From assembly GCF_009467825.1 (NCBI RefSeq), contig NZ_WIOK01000008.1, positions 124,001 through 188,000 on the forward strand: 64,000 bases of DNA, given 5' to 3'. The number at the start of each line of letters is the position of its first letter. The first letter of the stretch is position 1. The notes under the pieces were generated by a model, which had not been told where the DNA came from, ran no database searches, and worked only from the letters and a program-made list of their open reading frames with translations. The translations under genes were made by a program, and so were the position numbers. The stretch is from Cyclobacterium xiamenense. GTDB taxonomy: Bacteria; Bacteroidota; Bacteroidia; Cytophagales; Cyclobacteriaceae. Shown here one piece after another: positions 17,232 to 26,046 of the stretch.

Positions 17232-18539
17232 TCAATCAAACCGTACGATATCTGCTCCCAGGGCATTGAGTCGCTGGTCGATGTACTGATACCCCCGGTC
17301 GATTTGTTCCACATTATCGATCACGGATGTCCCGTCTGAGGACATGGCGGCGATAAGCAGCGCAACCCCTGCTCGAATATCGGGGGAAGTCATGCGGATA
17401 GCTTTGAGGGGATATTTGCGGGCAAGACCGATAACGGTGGCCCGGTGTGGGTCGCATAAAATGATCTGTGCACCCATATCGATTAATTTGTCGACAAAGA
17501 AAAGTCGGCTTTCAAACATTTTTTGATGGACGAGCACGGTGCCTTTGGCCTGGGTGGCCACCACAAGTACGATACTCAACAAGTCAGGCGTGAAGCCGGG
17601 CCAGATGGCATCGGAAACCGTCAGGATGGATCCATCGATAAACGTTTCGATTTCGTACAGCTTTTGGGAGGGGATGTAAATATCGTCTCCTTTAATTTCC
17701 AGTTTGATGCCCAGGCGTTGAAAAGTCTCGGGTATCAGCCCCAGTTTATCTACACGGGCGTTTTTGATGGTGATTTCGGATTGGGTCATGGCAGCCAGGC
17801 CAATAAACGAACCGATTTCAATCATGTCTGGCAGCAGGGTATGGCTGGTCCCCTTCAGACTTTCCACGCCCTCGATCTGCAGTAAATTGGATCCTATACC
17901 GCTGATTTTTCCGCCCATGCGGTTGATCATCAGGCACAGTTGCTGGATGTACGGTTCACAGGCAGCATTGTAAATAGTGGTTTTGCCCTGCGCCATGGAT
18001 GCGGCCATGATGATGTTGGCGGTGCCGGTGACCGATGCTTCGTCCAAAAGCATGTAGGCGCCCGTAAGTTTGCTTCCGTCTATCTTGTATATGCCTTTTT
18101 TCCCATCGTAATGAAATTTCGCTCCCAGTTTCTGGAAGCCGGTAAAGTGCGTATCCATTCTTCTTCTGCCAATTTTATCCCCACCGGGTTTGGCGATTCG
18201 GCCTTTACCAAATCGGGCAAGCAGGGGCCCGAGCAGCATAACAGAGCCGCGAAGACTGGAGGCTTTTTCAAGGTACTCCTCAGTATCTAGATACGCAATT
18301 TTGATGTTTCGGGCAGTAAACGAATAGCTTTCAGGGCCTTTTTTTTCCACCCGAACCCCCATGTCGGAAAGCAGCTCGATCAGTTTATTGACATCCCGAA
18401 TTGCGGGGATTTTGTGGATGATTACCTCCTCCGAGGTAAGCAATACAGCACAAAGAATCTGGAGCGCCTCGTTTTTAGCACCCTGAGGAATAATCTCTCC
18501 CTTGAGTTGCGTCCCTCCTTTTACCCGGAATGAACCCAT
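17232..18539 (-). CDS. murA: UDP-N-acetylglucosamine 1-carboxyvinyltransferase
   Basis: MurA catalyses the first committed step of peptidoglycan synthesis, transfer of enolpyruvate from PEP to UDP-GlcNAc, in the cytoplasm. The 435-residue length is normal. Lys22-Asn23 of the substrate site are present in GAKNEAL. The active-site loop reads PGGDKIGRRRMDTH, so the catalytic cysteine alkylated by fosfomycin (Cys115 in E. coli) is Asp121 here; the same change in Mycobacterium leaves the enzyme active and fosfomycin-insensitive. The start codon overlaps the TAA stop of the upstream DUF4290 gene by one base, suggesting translational coupling. Confidence 0.97.
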   Translation of the reverse strand: MGSFRVKGGTQLKGEIIPQGAKNEALQILCAVLLTSEEVIIHKIPAIRDVNKLIELLSDMGVRVEKKGPESYSFTARNIKIAYLDTEEYLEKASSLRGSVMLLGPLLARFGKGRIAKPGGDKIGRRRMDTHFTGFQKLGAKFHYDGKKGIYKIDGSKLTGAYMLLDEASVTGTANIIMAASMAQGKTTIYNAACEPYIQQLCLMINRMGGKISGIGSNLLQIEGVESLKGTSHTLLPDMIEIGSFIGLAAMTQSEITIKNARVDKLGLIPETFQRLGIKLEIKGDDIYIPSQKLYEIETFIDGSILTVSDAIWPGFTPDLLSIVLVVATQAKGTVLVHQKMFESRLFFVDKLIDMGAQIILCDPHRATVIGLARKYPLKAIRMTSPDIRAGVALLIAAMSSDGTSVIDNVEQIDRGYQYIDQRLNALGADIVRFD

Positions 18540-19216
18540 TAATTCCTTCTTTTTTTGCTATTCGAGCCGCTGTTTCTCCGCTTACCCCCGGTATAGTTTC
18601 TTCTTCCTCCGGCACTGGTAGAAGTGGGCTGTGGGGTTGCCACATTCGTTTTAAAATCCCTGCGCATGCTGGTTTCAAAAAGTCCGTTCTCCTTTACCTT
18701 TTCAAGGTCTATGTGAAGTTTTCCCTTGGATAGGGTTTTGATATCGTCAATGATGATGGCATCGTCAAAATTTTCCCGATTCCAGGTGGAATGAAAACTA
18801 CGCATCAATTGGCCGATATAAATCAGGGCAGCCTCTTGTTCGTCGTCATCTTCGATCTCGATGGCTTTTTCGATAAGCTTTTCGATGTTTCTGCCGTAAT
18901 GTTTGAATCGGACTTCCCCTTCTGGATAGCCGATAGGCTGGGGTTTTTTTCCCAAAAGCTCCTTTGGGGGCATGGGAAAGGGGCCGTTTACTTCCAACTC
19001 AAAGTCAGACATGATGTACATGTCGTCCCAGAGTTTCTGGTCGCTTTCGGTTTTTAATTGGGGATTGAGCTGTTTCATCAATTCCACCAGGGCAAAAGCG
19101 TATTCCGTTCGTTTTTCTTCGTCGGCAACCGTCTTGATGTAATCCACTAATTTCTGGATGTTTTTTCCGTATTCTTTCAAAATAACTTTGTTTTTAGGCT
19201 TTTCATTGTCAGTCAT
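18539..19216 (-). CDS. DUF4290 domain protein
   Basis: The 225-residue cytoplasmic protein matches the DUF4290 family, restricted to Bacteroidota, recognised from the repeated YGKNIQKLV / YGRNIEKLI elements and the NPQLK...LWDDMYIMSDFEL segment. The C-terminal 30 residues are a low-complexity basic tail rich in Arg, Lys, Gly and Ser, possibly nucleic-acid binding. Its consistent pairing with murA, with a one-base TAATG overlap here, suggests shared expression. Its function is unknown. Confidence 0.88.
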   Translation of the reverse strand: MTDNEKPKNKVILKEYGKNIQKLVDYIKTVADEEKRTEYAFALVELMKQLNPQLKTESDQKLWDDMYIMSDFELEVNGPFPMPPKELLGKKPQPIGYPEGEVRFKHYGRNIEKLIEKAIEIEDDDEQEAALIYIGQLMRSFHSTWNRENFDDAIIIDDIKTLSKGKLHIDLEKVKENGLFETSMRRDFKTNVATPQPTSTSAGGRRNYTGGKRRNSGSNSKKRRN

Positions 19217-19310
19217 GATACCTGCATTTAAGTTTCCTGAACTTTTGACAATATACTAAAAAATAGGTAATGGTCAGTCTGCCATGCGCTGGGTATCGGT
19301 CTTCTCGTGT

Positions 19311-21554
19311 TTATTCTAGGATGCGAAGTTTTGCAAAGCTAAGTAATAATGTTTTATCTCCAAAATGCTCGAAGTGAATACGCGCTTTTCGGTTGGCACC
19401 TTCCGTCTCTATTGCGGCGACTTTTCCGAAGCCAAATTTTGGGTGTTCTACCTGCATGCCCTCCAGCAGGTTGTTGGTATTGGAGGGTTTGAAATCGGGG
19501 CTTGGCGTATGCAGCTTTGCCGTGCTCGCTCGCATGGCTGGTTTCTTCAGCCCCACGAAGCCCTGGCTACCCTCTCGGTCCCGGAAACTGCTCGAAAGAT
19601 TGCTGCTGATCTTTTTGTTCACTTTTATAAAGGTCGGATCGATCTCTTCCAGAAAGCGGCTGGGTTCGCAGTTGAGCAGCCTGCCGTAGCGGTATCGGGT
19701 CAGGGCATAGCTCAAGAATAAACGGTCCATCGCCCGGGTGGTAGCCACGTAAAAAAGCCGTCTTTCTTCTTCCAGATCCTCCCGGCTTTGCATCATCATT
19801 TGGGAGGGAAAGAGGTCTTCTTCCATACCTACCACAAATACGTACTTAAATTCAAGCCCCTTGGAGGAGTGAATGGTCATCAGGGTTACCGTGTCCTGGT
19901 TTTCCTTGTTTTGGTCCTCATCGGTCAGCAGGGCAATCTCCTGCAGGAATGCCCCGAGGGATTTGTCCTCGTTTTCCGGATTGTCTACGTATTCTTTGAT
20001 GGCATTCAGCAATTCCTGTACGTTTTCGTACCGATTTAGTCCTTCAATGGTTTTGTCTTCGTAGAGTTCGCGCAGCAATCCGGATTGCTTTGCAATGCTG
20101 CTTGCAGTTTCAAATGCGTCTTTTCGTTCGGCTTCAATCTTAAAACTGCGGATCATCGTGCAGAAATCCCCTACCGTATTGGCGGCTCTTCCCGTCAAAA
20201 AGCTGCTGCTATTGGAGATGACTTCCCACAGGGGAATGTCGTGTTCGTAAGCGGCGATCATCATTTTTTCCACGCTGGTGGAGCCGATCCCTCGCTTGGG
20301 GTAATTGATGATTCGTTTGAAGGCCTCCTCGTCCTCCTGGTTGACCACGTACCGGAGGTAGCCCATCAGGTCTTTGATTTCCCGTCGTTGATAGAAGGAG
20401 AGGCCCCCGACGATCCGATAGGAGATACCCAGTTTCCGAAGCGCCTCCTCCATGGAACGGGATTGAGAATTGGTTCGGTAAAGAATTGCGAAATCGCTGT
20501 TTCGCAGTTTTTTGTTGTTTTTTTCTTCGAAGATGGTGGTAGCCACCATGCGTCCTTCCTCGTTGTCGGAGGCAGCCTTCATGAGTTCGATCAAATCCCC
20601 GTTGGCATTTTGGGTCCAAACGTTTTTCTGGAGTTGGGATTTGTTTTTGGCAATAATGGAGTTTGCAATCTCCACGATGTTTTTCGTCGACCGGTAATTT
20701 TGCTCCAGCTTTACAACGAAAAGATCGGGATAATCTTTTTCAAAGTTTAGGATGTTTTGAATGTCGGCACCCCGGAAGGCATAAATGCTCTGCGCATCAT
20801 CCCCTACCACACAAATGTTTTGGTGGACGGCCGCCAGTTTTTTGGTGATCAGGTACTGGGAGAGGTTGGTATCTTGAAATTCGTCCACCATCACGTAGCG
20901 AAAGCGTTGCTGGTATTTATTCAGGACGTCCGGATGGTCACGGAAGAGCACATTCGTATTGAAAAGCAGGTCATCAAAATCCATGGCCCCTGCGCGAAAC
21001 AAACGGTTCTGGTAGTTTTTATAGATTTCTCCGACCCGTGGTTTCATGGCTGCTTCGTCGTCTGCTTTGATGAAGGGATCATTCAGGTACGTTTCCCAGG
21101 CGATGAGTCGGTTTTTTGCGCCGGAAATGCGGGACAGGACCGTATTGGCTTTGTAGACTTTGTCGTCCAGTTTCATCTCCTTCACGATGGAGCGTAACAG
21201 CGATTTGCTGTCATCGGTATCGTAGATGGTAAAGTTACTTGGGTAGCCAAGCTTTTGAGCTTCCACCCGGAGAATTTTTGCAAATACGGAGTGAAACGTG
21301 CCCATCCAGGTATTCCGTGCATCCAGGCCGATAAGTTTTTCGATCCGATGCTTCATTTCACTCGCGGCTTTGTTGGTAAAGGTCAGGGAGAGAATCTGAA
21401 AAGGATCAATCTGCCGGGCATGAATCAAGTGAGCAATTCGATAGGTCAATACCCTGGTCTTTCCAGAGCCGGCTCCTGCAATGATCATTACCGGACCCTC
21501 CGTTCGTTCTACTGCTTCTCGTTGCGGGGGGTTGAGGCTTGCTAGGTAATCCAT
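19311..21554 (-). CDS. uvrD: UvrD/PcrA-type superfamily 1 DNA helicase
   Basis: The 747-residue protein is a 3'-5' SF1A helicase of the UvrD/PcrA/Rep group, acting in repair and in clearing recombination or replication blocks. Visible motifs: Q motif LNPPQREAV, Walker A GAGSGKT at 27-33, motif II VMVDEFQDTN, motif III VVGDDAQSIYAFRGAD, motif IV EQNYRSTKNI, motif V TIHSSKGLEF and motif VI VATTRAMDRL. The C-terminus ends in a small beta-rich Tudor-like module (HPKFGFGKVA) common in PcrA. Start ATG at 21554. It lies between the acyltransferase and DUF4290 genes on the same strand, with gaps of 61 and 94 bases. Confidence 0.95.
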   Translation of the reverse strand: MDYLASLNPPQREAVERTEGPVMIIAGAGSGKTRVLTYRIAHLIHARQIDPFQILSLTFTNKAASEMKHRIEKLIGLDARNTWMGTFHSVFAKILRVEAQKLGYPSNFTIYDTDDSKSLLRSIVKEMKLDDKVYKANTVLSRISGAKNRLIAWETYLNDPFIKADDEAAMKPRVGEIYKNYQNRLFRAGAMDFDDLLFNTNVLFRDHPDVLNKYQQRFRYVMVDEFQDTNLSQYLITKKLAAVHQNICVVGDDAQSIYAFRGADIQNILNFEKDYPDLFVVKLEQNYRSTKNIVEIANSIIAKNKSQLQKNVWTQNANGDLIELMKAASDNEEGRMVATTIFEEKNNKKLRNSDFAILYRTNSQSRSMEEALRKLGISYRIVGGLSFYQRREIKDLMGYLRYVVNQEDEEAFKRIINYPKRGIGSTSVEKMMIAAYEHDIPLWEVISNSSSFLTGRAANTVGDFCTMIRSFKIEAERKDAFETASSIAKQSGLLRELYEDKTIEGLNRYENVQELLNAIKEYVDNPENEDKSLGAFLQEIALLTDEDQNKENQDTVTLMTIHSSKGLEFKYVFVVGMEEDLFPSQMMMQSREDLEEERRLFYVATTRAMDRLFLSYALTRYRYGRLLNCEPSRFLEEIDPTFIKVNKKISSNLSSSFRDREGSQGFVGLKKPAMRASTAKLHTPSPDFKPSNTNNLLEGMQVEHPKFGFGKVAAIETEGANRKARIHFEHFGDKTLLLSFAKLRILE

Positions 21555-21615
21555 AAGGGTAGTTCTATTTTCTTTTTACTATAGCCGCTTCAAAGTTACC
21601 ATTTCTTTTTCTATG

Positions 21616-22470
21616 TTACACGTTTGCATTTGCTTGCTTTTTCCATCGATTGTGGGACCAGAGGTACAGTGCCGGTTGCTCGCGAATATTCTCCTCCAGT
21701 ACGGAAACGAATGCATCGGTAATGGAATGTGGCTGTTGATCGGTGTAGGGAGGAGCAGTGAGCAGCCGGTAGTCAAATTCGTAATATCCTCGCCGGGGCT
21801 TGCTGGTATGGGCATAAATTACCGTCAGGTTAAATTTTTTTGCCAGTTTTTCAGCACCCTCAAAAAAAGTAGTATCGCGATGCATAAACGATCGTCGGTA
21901 ACGAATATCGGCACGTGAGGGTCGTTGGTCAGCAGCAAGGACGATGAGTCGGGGTTCGGTCCGCTTTTTTAGGAATACCCGTTGAAACAATTTACGTTCG
22001 GTCAGTGCCGCGCCCATTCTCCCCCGGATTTTTTGCATCAGGTTTTCAAAAAACGGCTGGTTTACCCGGGTGTAGATGGTTTCGCATTTTTCCTGCACCT
22101 CGGAAGAAACCGAAAGCAGGTGCCCTTCCCAGTTGAAAAAATGCCCGCACATCCCGATGATGATTTCTCCATCGCCCACTTTGTCAAAGATGAGCGCGGG
22201 ATTTTTAGAAAGAAATCGCCGGGTTAATTCCTTTTTGCCGATGGTAAGAAGTTTGATGGTTTCTGCCAGGGAATCGGTAAAATTCCGGTAAAAAGCTCGT
22301 TCGATGGCTCGCCGTTCGCGGTCGGTTTTTTCCGGAAAAGCATGAATCAGGTTCTCCCGTACAACTTTTTTTCTGTACCCGAGCAAGTAGTAGGCCAACA
22401 GGTAGAGCAGATCTGAAAAAATAAACAAGACCGGAAGCGGCAATCTGGAGAACAGGCGAATCAGGAGCAT
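21616..22470 (-). CDS. LpxL/HtrB-type lipid A acyltransferase
   Basis: The 284-residue protein belongs to the lysophospholipid/lipid A late acyltransferase family (LpxL, LpxM, HtrB). It has an N-terminal membrane anchor (hydrophobic residues about 11-30), the catalytic HX4E motif at His110-Glu115 (GHFFNWE) and an AADQRPSR region near the middle. It probably adds a secondary acyl chain to lipid A on the inner face of the cytoplasmic membrane. Acyl donor and position cannot be deduced. It is divergent from the ECF sigma gene, with 113 bases between starts. Confidence 0.88.
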   Translation of the reverse strand: MLLIRLFSRLPLPVLFIFSDLLYLLAYYLLGYRKKVVRENLIHAFPEKTDRERRAIERAFYRNFTDSLAETIKLLTIGKKELTRRFLSKNPALIFDKVGDGEIIIGMCGHFFNWEGHLLSVSSEVQEKCETIYTRVNQPFFENLMQKIRGRMGAALTERKLFQRVFLKKRTEPRLIVLAADQRPSRADIRYRRSFMHRDTTFFEGAEKLAKKFNLTVIYAHTSKPRRGYYEFDYRLLTAPPYTDQQPHSITDAFVSVLEENIREQPALYLWSHNRWKKQANANV

Positions 22471-22583
22471 GCAGAATGAGTGCGGTGTTTAGCTAGGTAA
22501 CGAAAGATCAAAATAATGAAATAATGATGACTTTCTTGGTTTAAATTAGTTATAAATAAAGTCAATTTGTAATTTTATGCCCT

Positions 22584-23174
22584 ATGTCCGAAGTGCAGCG
22601 AAAAAAATATTCCGATAAAGAAAAAAATAGCATCTTTGATCATGAGTTCATGCCTCACATTGATTCCATGTACAATTTTGCCTACCGATTGACTTTTGAT
22701 GAGGACGATGCGAAAGATCTGGTACAGGATACCTACCTGAAGGCCTATCGGTTTATCAATTCGTTTGAAAAAGGCACCAATGCGAAGGCCTGGCTTTTTC
22801 GGATTTTAAAAAACAGTTTTATCAACGAATACCGGAAGAAGAGCAAGCAACCTTCGAAGGTAGATTATCAGGAAGTTGAAACTTATTATAACTCCGATAA
22901 TGTTGACTATACGATGACCTCAGATTTGAGGGTGGACGCAGTCAAAGACATGTTGGGAGACGAGATCTCCAATGCGCTCAATAGCCTTGCCGTGGATTTC
23001 AGAACGGTTATTATCCTTTGTGACCTTGAAGGATTTACCTACGAAGAAATGGCTAAAATACTGGATATCCCCATTGGTACGGTCCGATCCAGACTTCACC
23101 GAGCCAGGAACCTATTGAAGGACAAACTTCGATCCTACGCTGAAAACATGGGCTACGATACGGAGGAAGAATAA
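22584..23174 (+). CDS. ECF-type RNA polymerase sigma factor
   Basis: The 196-residue protein has sigma region 2 at about 25-90 (MYNFAYRLTFDEDDAKDLVQ, then AWLFRILKNSFINEYRKK) and sigma region 4 near 130-185 (CDLEGFTYEEMAKIL, GTVRSRLHRARNLL). There is no region 3, as expected for group 4 (ECF) factors, close to the SigW/RpoE-R type. A small cysteine-rich protein 17 bases downstream is the probable anti-sigma factor, and gmk and nadD follow in the same direction, so the stress regulator and nucleotide/NAD genes may share a transcript. Confidence 0.93.
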   Translation: MSEVQRKKYSDKEKNSIFDHEFMPHIDSMYNFAYRLTFDEDDAKDLVQDTYLKAYRFINSFEKGTNAKAWLFRILKNSFINEYRKKSKQPSKVDYQEVETYYNSDNVDYTMTSDLRVDAVKDMLGDEISNALNSLAVDFRTVIILCDLEGFTYEEMAKILDIPIGTVRSRLHRARNLLKDKLRSYAENMGYDTEEE

Positions 23175-23191
23175 TCGAAAAATAAGTTGAA

Positions 23192-23473
23192 ATGGACAAA
23201 AACCGAAACAAATCCAGCGAATCCGGTAAACGAAAATTGAACTGTAGTGACGAGAGCAAGTGCTTTGAGCTATTGGAAAGCATTCTGGATGGGGAAGAAA
23301 CGTCAAGTTCAAAGGAGATTTTAGATGAAAAACTAGCCAAGTGCCAGCCCTGTTTTGAGCATTACCACCTGGAAAAGGTGATCCGGGAAATTTTAAAAAA
23401 TAAATGCACCAAACAGATGGTGCCTGCCGAGTTAGCCGATAGCATTCGACAAAAAATCCAAGAGATCAAATAA
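23192..23473 (+). CDS. Probable zinc-type anti-sigma factor, atypical
   Basis: The 93-residue cytoplasmic protein resembles RsrA-like ZAS anti-sigma factors: an early Cys pair (LNCSDESKC), a short helix with DGEE, then KLAKCQPC with a CxxC, a helix, a further Cys (ILKNKC) and a C-terminal PAELADSIRQKIQE segment. The canonical motif is HxxxCxxC; here the His is Lys, so zinc binding, if kept, must use other ligands. Location directly after the ECF sigma gene supports the role. It lies 6 bases before gmk. Confidence 0.7.
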   Translation: MDKNRNKSSESGKRKLNCSDESKCFELLESILDGEETSSSKEILDEKLAKCQPCFEHYHLEKVIREILKNKCTKQMVPAELADSIRQKIQEIK

Positions 23474-23479
23474 CTTTTT

Positions 23480-24061
23480 ATGGCTCAGGGAAAAGCAATT
23501 ATTTTTTCAGCCCCCTCCGGTTCAGGAAAAACCACCATCGTAAAGCACCTCTTGCAGCATGTCCCCCAATTGGGTTTTTCCATATCTGCCTGTACCCGGG
23601 ACAAACGGGGACGGGACGAAGTCAACGGAAAGGATTATTATTTCCTCTCGCCAGAGGAATTTCGGAAGAAGATCAATCAGGATGCCTTCATCGAATGGGA
23701 AGAAGTATACGAGGGTAACTTTTACGGAACCCTGAAAGAGGAAATTCAGCGCATTTGGGATCAGGGAAAACACGTGATTTTTGATGTGGATGTTAAGGGT
23801 GGGCTGAATCTAAAAAATTATTTTGGGGAAAACGGGTTGGCAATCTTTGTAAAGGTACCGACCATGCAGGATCTCGCCGAACGGCTCCGGGGCCGGGGGA
23901 CGGAATCGGAGGAAAGCCTTTCCCGAAGGATTTACAAAGCCAAATTTGAAATGGGTTTCGAAGACCGGTTTGATGTGACGCTGATCAACAAGGACCTGGA
24001 GGTTTCCTTTCGGGAGGCAGAAAAGCTTGTTAGGGACTTTATAGGAGAAAAGACGGTTTGA
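23480..24061 (+). CDS. gmk: Guanylate kinase
   Basis: The enzyme phosphorylates GMP to GDP using ATP. The 193-residue length is typical. The P-loop SAPSGSGKTT is near residues 10-19, followed by GMP-binding elements (SISACTRDKRGRDEVNGKDYYF, shown in part; EWEEVYEGNFYG) and the lid with RLRGRGTESEESLSRR. The last bases overlap the downstream nadD start by four bases. Confidence 0.97.
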   Translation: MAQGKAIIFSAPSGSGKTTIVKHLLQHVPQLGFSISACTRDKRGRDEVNGKDYYFLSPEEFRKKINQDAFIEWEEVYEGNFYGTLKEEIQRIWDQGKHVIFDVDVKGGLNLKNYFGENGLAIFVKVPTMQDLAERLRGRGTESEESLSRRIYKAKFEMGFEDRFDVTLINKDLEVSFREAEKLVRDFIGEKTV

Positions 24062-24624
24062 AAATAGGATTATTTTTCGGCTCGTTTAACCCTATCCACG
24101 TGGGCCACTTGATCATTGCGGATATCTTGCAGGACCAAACCGATCTGGAGGAAGTTTGGTTTGTGGTCTCCCCACAAAACCCCCACAAATCCAGCCGTTC
24201 CCTACTACACGAATTTGACCGGTTACGGATGGTAGAATTGGCCACCGCCGATCATTTTGGATTCAAGGTGCTGGACGTGGAATTTCACATGCCAAGACCA
24301 AGTTATACCATTGATACCCTGACGTACCTTTCGGAAAAATACCCCCGGCACGATTTTTCCCTCATTGTCGGAGGGGATAATATGACGCACTTTCACCGAT
24401 GGAAAAACAGCGAACAAATTCTGCATCACTACGGGCTGTATGTGTATCCCCGACCGGGCAAAAATAAGGTCATCGAGCACGAGGCGGTGCGCTACGTGGA
24501 GGCCCCTTTGCTGGATATATCGGCTACCTTTATCCGAAAAACCCTACAAAAAGGAGGTTCTGTGAGGTACCTGCTACACCCCCACGTCTTGGATTATATC
24601 AGGGACAAGAAATTCTTCACCTAA
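24058..24624 (+). CDS. nadD: Nicotinate-nucleotide adenylyltransferase
   Basis: The enzyme makes deamido-NAD from nicotinate mononucleotide and ATP. The 188 residues include the nucleotidyltransferase signature GSFNPIHVGHL near the start (HxGH), SPQNPHK, a GGDNMTHFHRW motif and the C-terminal ISATFIRK (ISxTxxR). The start is TTG at 24058, inside the gmk stop region (TTGA overlap); there is no better start downstream before the conserved GLFFGSFNP. It is convergent with the haloperoxidase-like gene, 4 bases away. Confidence 0.95.
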   Translation: MKIGLFFGSFNPIHVGHLIIADILQDQTDLEEVWFVVSPQNPHKSSRSLLHEFDRLRMVELATADHFGFKVLDVEFHMPRPSYTIDTLTYLSEKYPRHDFSLIVGGDNMTHFHRWKNSEQILHHYGLYVYPRPGKNKVIEHEAVRYVEAPLLDISATFIRKTLQKGGSVRYLLHPHVLDYIRDKKFFT

Positions 24625-24628
24625 TTCC

Positions 24629-26014
24629 TTATGGGCGAGTGGCCGTTTCTGCCAAGGAGATTTTCCGGGTACGAATCCGCCCTTCGATCCAGGAGGCAAC
24701 GGCTCTTCCCTGGTCCACCCCGTTGGTGATAGCGGGCAGGTAGTGGATGCCCCCGTAAAAGCGACTGATTGCCGCCTCCTCCGCAGCTTCCCGAAATGAA
24801 TTAAATTCCCGGGTGCCCAATCCGTATTTTACCTCGGTTGAATCCAGAAAATAAAAAGGCTCTCCCAACAATCCCGTAAGGGCTTGTGAAGCTGCTGTGG
24901 AAATCACGCTATGCCCACTGGTATATTCCGGAAAGGGGGGCGTTTGAAGCAGCGGCGTCCATTCCTCATCCATGTACCGGTTGATATACGTCTCCGGTCG
25001 AATCAGCACGCTTCGGTATTTTTCATCCCAGCAGGAAATAAAGGCATCAAACAGGTAGATGGATGCGACGGCCATGGCTTCAGCGGTTTGCCGCCAATTC
25101 AGATTTTTTGCTTTGGATGCGATCCCCGTGATGCCCATCCAGTGGCCCCCAGGTGTAATTTTCTTTTCCGCATACATCACGTGCCCTTTGACGTTCATTT
25201 TATAGGGATTACAATCCCAGAAATAGGCGATTTCTTCCTGGAAGTCGTTCAGCTGGTTGCCCGCATCCATGACCTCTTTCGCATCCTGAAAAAACCGGCT
25301 TTCGGGAAGTGTGTCGAACGGCGGCGGGGGCTCCGGGACAAACTGATTTGCCGAATCCAAAAAAAACGTCCGGATCTTGTTCCAATGCGGCTCAATTCCT
25401 TCCATGTAGGCGGGAGGTGTTGGCCGCCAACTACCCAGGTCGTCGCGAATGGTGTATTTTTCAAAGGACCTGCTCTCATGGTAGTTGTCCTGCGCGGCAT
25501 AGGCCAGGATTTGCTCCGCTACGGATTCACCCAAGTCAACCGCACGGGCAAATTCAGCGGCAGGCATTCCCGCATCTTTTACCCTTTGAAACAGCGCATC
25601 CCGCCGGTCTATTATGTCCTGTTCGGAAAACACCAGTTTGGAGGCGACCCGGTAATAGGCAGTTAGTGCCGCCATCTGGTAATTGATTGGTTGTCCATCC
25701 GTATCCACTGAAATGTCTAGCGGCTCGGACCCATTCAACTGGCCCATTAAGGATACATAGGTATCCGGCTCGGCCAATACCGCCACCTCATACGCAGCAA
25801 TGGCCGGGTAGGTGTAAATACGGCTTGCCACGGGCGGGGAAAATATATCGTGCACCATGACCTCCGTTAACTGCTCGTTGGCATCTACCAAAAAGAAACT
25901 CTCTTGGAGGATTTCTTTGTAGGATTCATCCGGTGTGCAGGCCATCCAGGTAAGCATGCTTGCAAATAGGCTTACCCACAATCCGTTTTGATTTCGTTTT
26001 ACTCGTGCGATCAT
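24629..26014 (-). CDS. Vanadium-haloperoxidase-like PAP2 superfamily lipoprotein (copy 1)
   Basis: The 461-residue protein has an N-terminal signal with Cys26 (WMAC, a loose lipobox) and a C-terminal vanadate/phosphate-binding site of the PAP2/haloperoxidase type: Lys332 and Arg339 in DEKYRSVLIRP, SGH at 366-368 and Arg418...His424 in SRFYGGIH. These line up with Lys353, Arg360, His404, Arg490 and His496 of the Curvularia chloroperoxidase. It is therefore either a vanadium-dependent haloperoxidase or an acid phosphatase of the same fold; the sequence does not settle this. It is exported and probably lies on the cell surface. It is the last gene of a likely operon, 32 bases after a paralogue. 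Confidence 0.88.
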   Translation of the reverse strand: MIARVKRNQNGLWVSLFASMLTWMACTPDESYKEILQESFFLVDANEQLTEVMVHDIFSPPVASRIYTYPAIAAYEVAVLAEPDTYVSLMGQLNGSEPLDISVDTDGQPINYQMAALTAYYRVASKLVFSEQDIIDRRDALFQRVKDAGMPAAEFARAVDLGESVAEQILAYAAQDNYHESRSFEKYTIRDDLGSWRPTPPAYMEGIEPHWNKIRTFFLDSANQFVPEPPPPFDTLPESRFFQDAKEVMDAGNQLNDFQEEIAYFWDCNPYKMNVKGHVMYAEKKITPGGHWMGITGIASKAKNLNWRQTAEAMAVASIYLFDAFISCWDEKYRSVLIRPETYINRYMDEEWTPLLQTPPFPEYTSGHSVISTAASQALTGLLGEPFYFLDSTEVKYGLGTREFNSFREAAEEAAISRFYGGIHYLPAITNGVDQGRAVASWIEGRIRTRKISLAETATRP

Positions 26015-26046
26015 GTCTTCTGAACTAGCCGGTTAAGAAAATGAAT

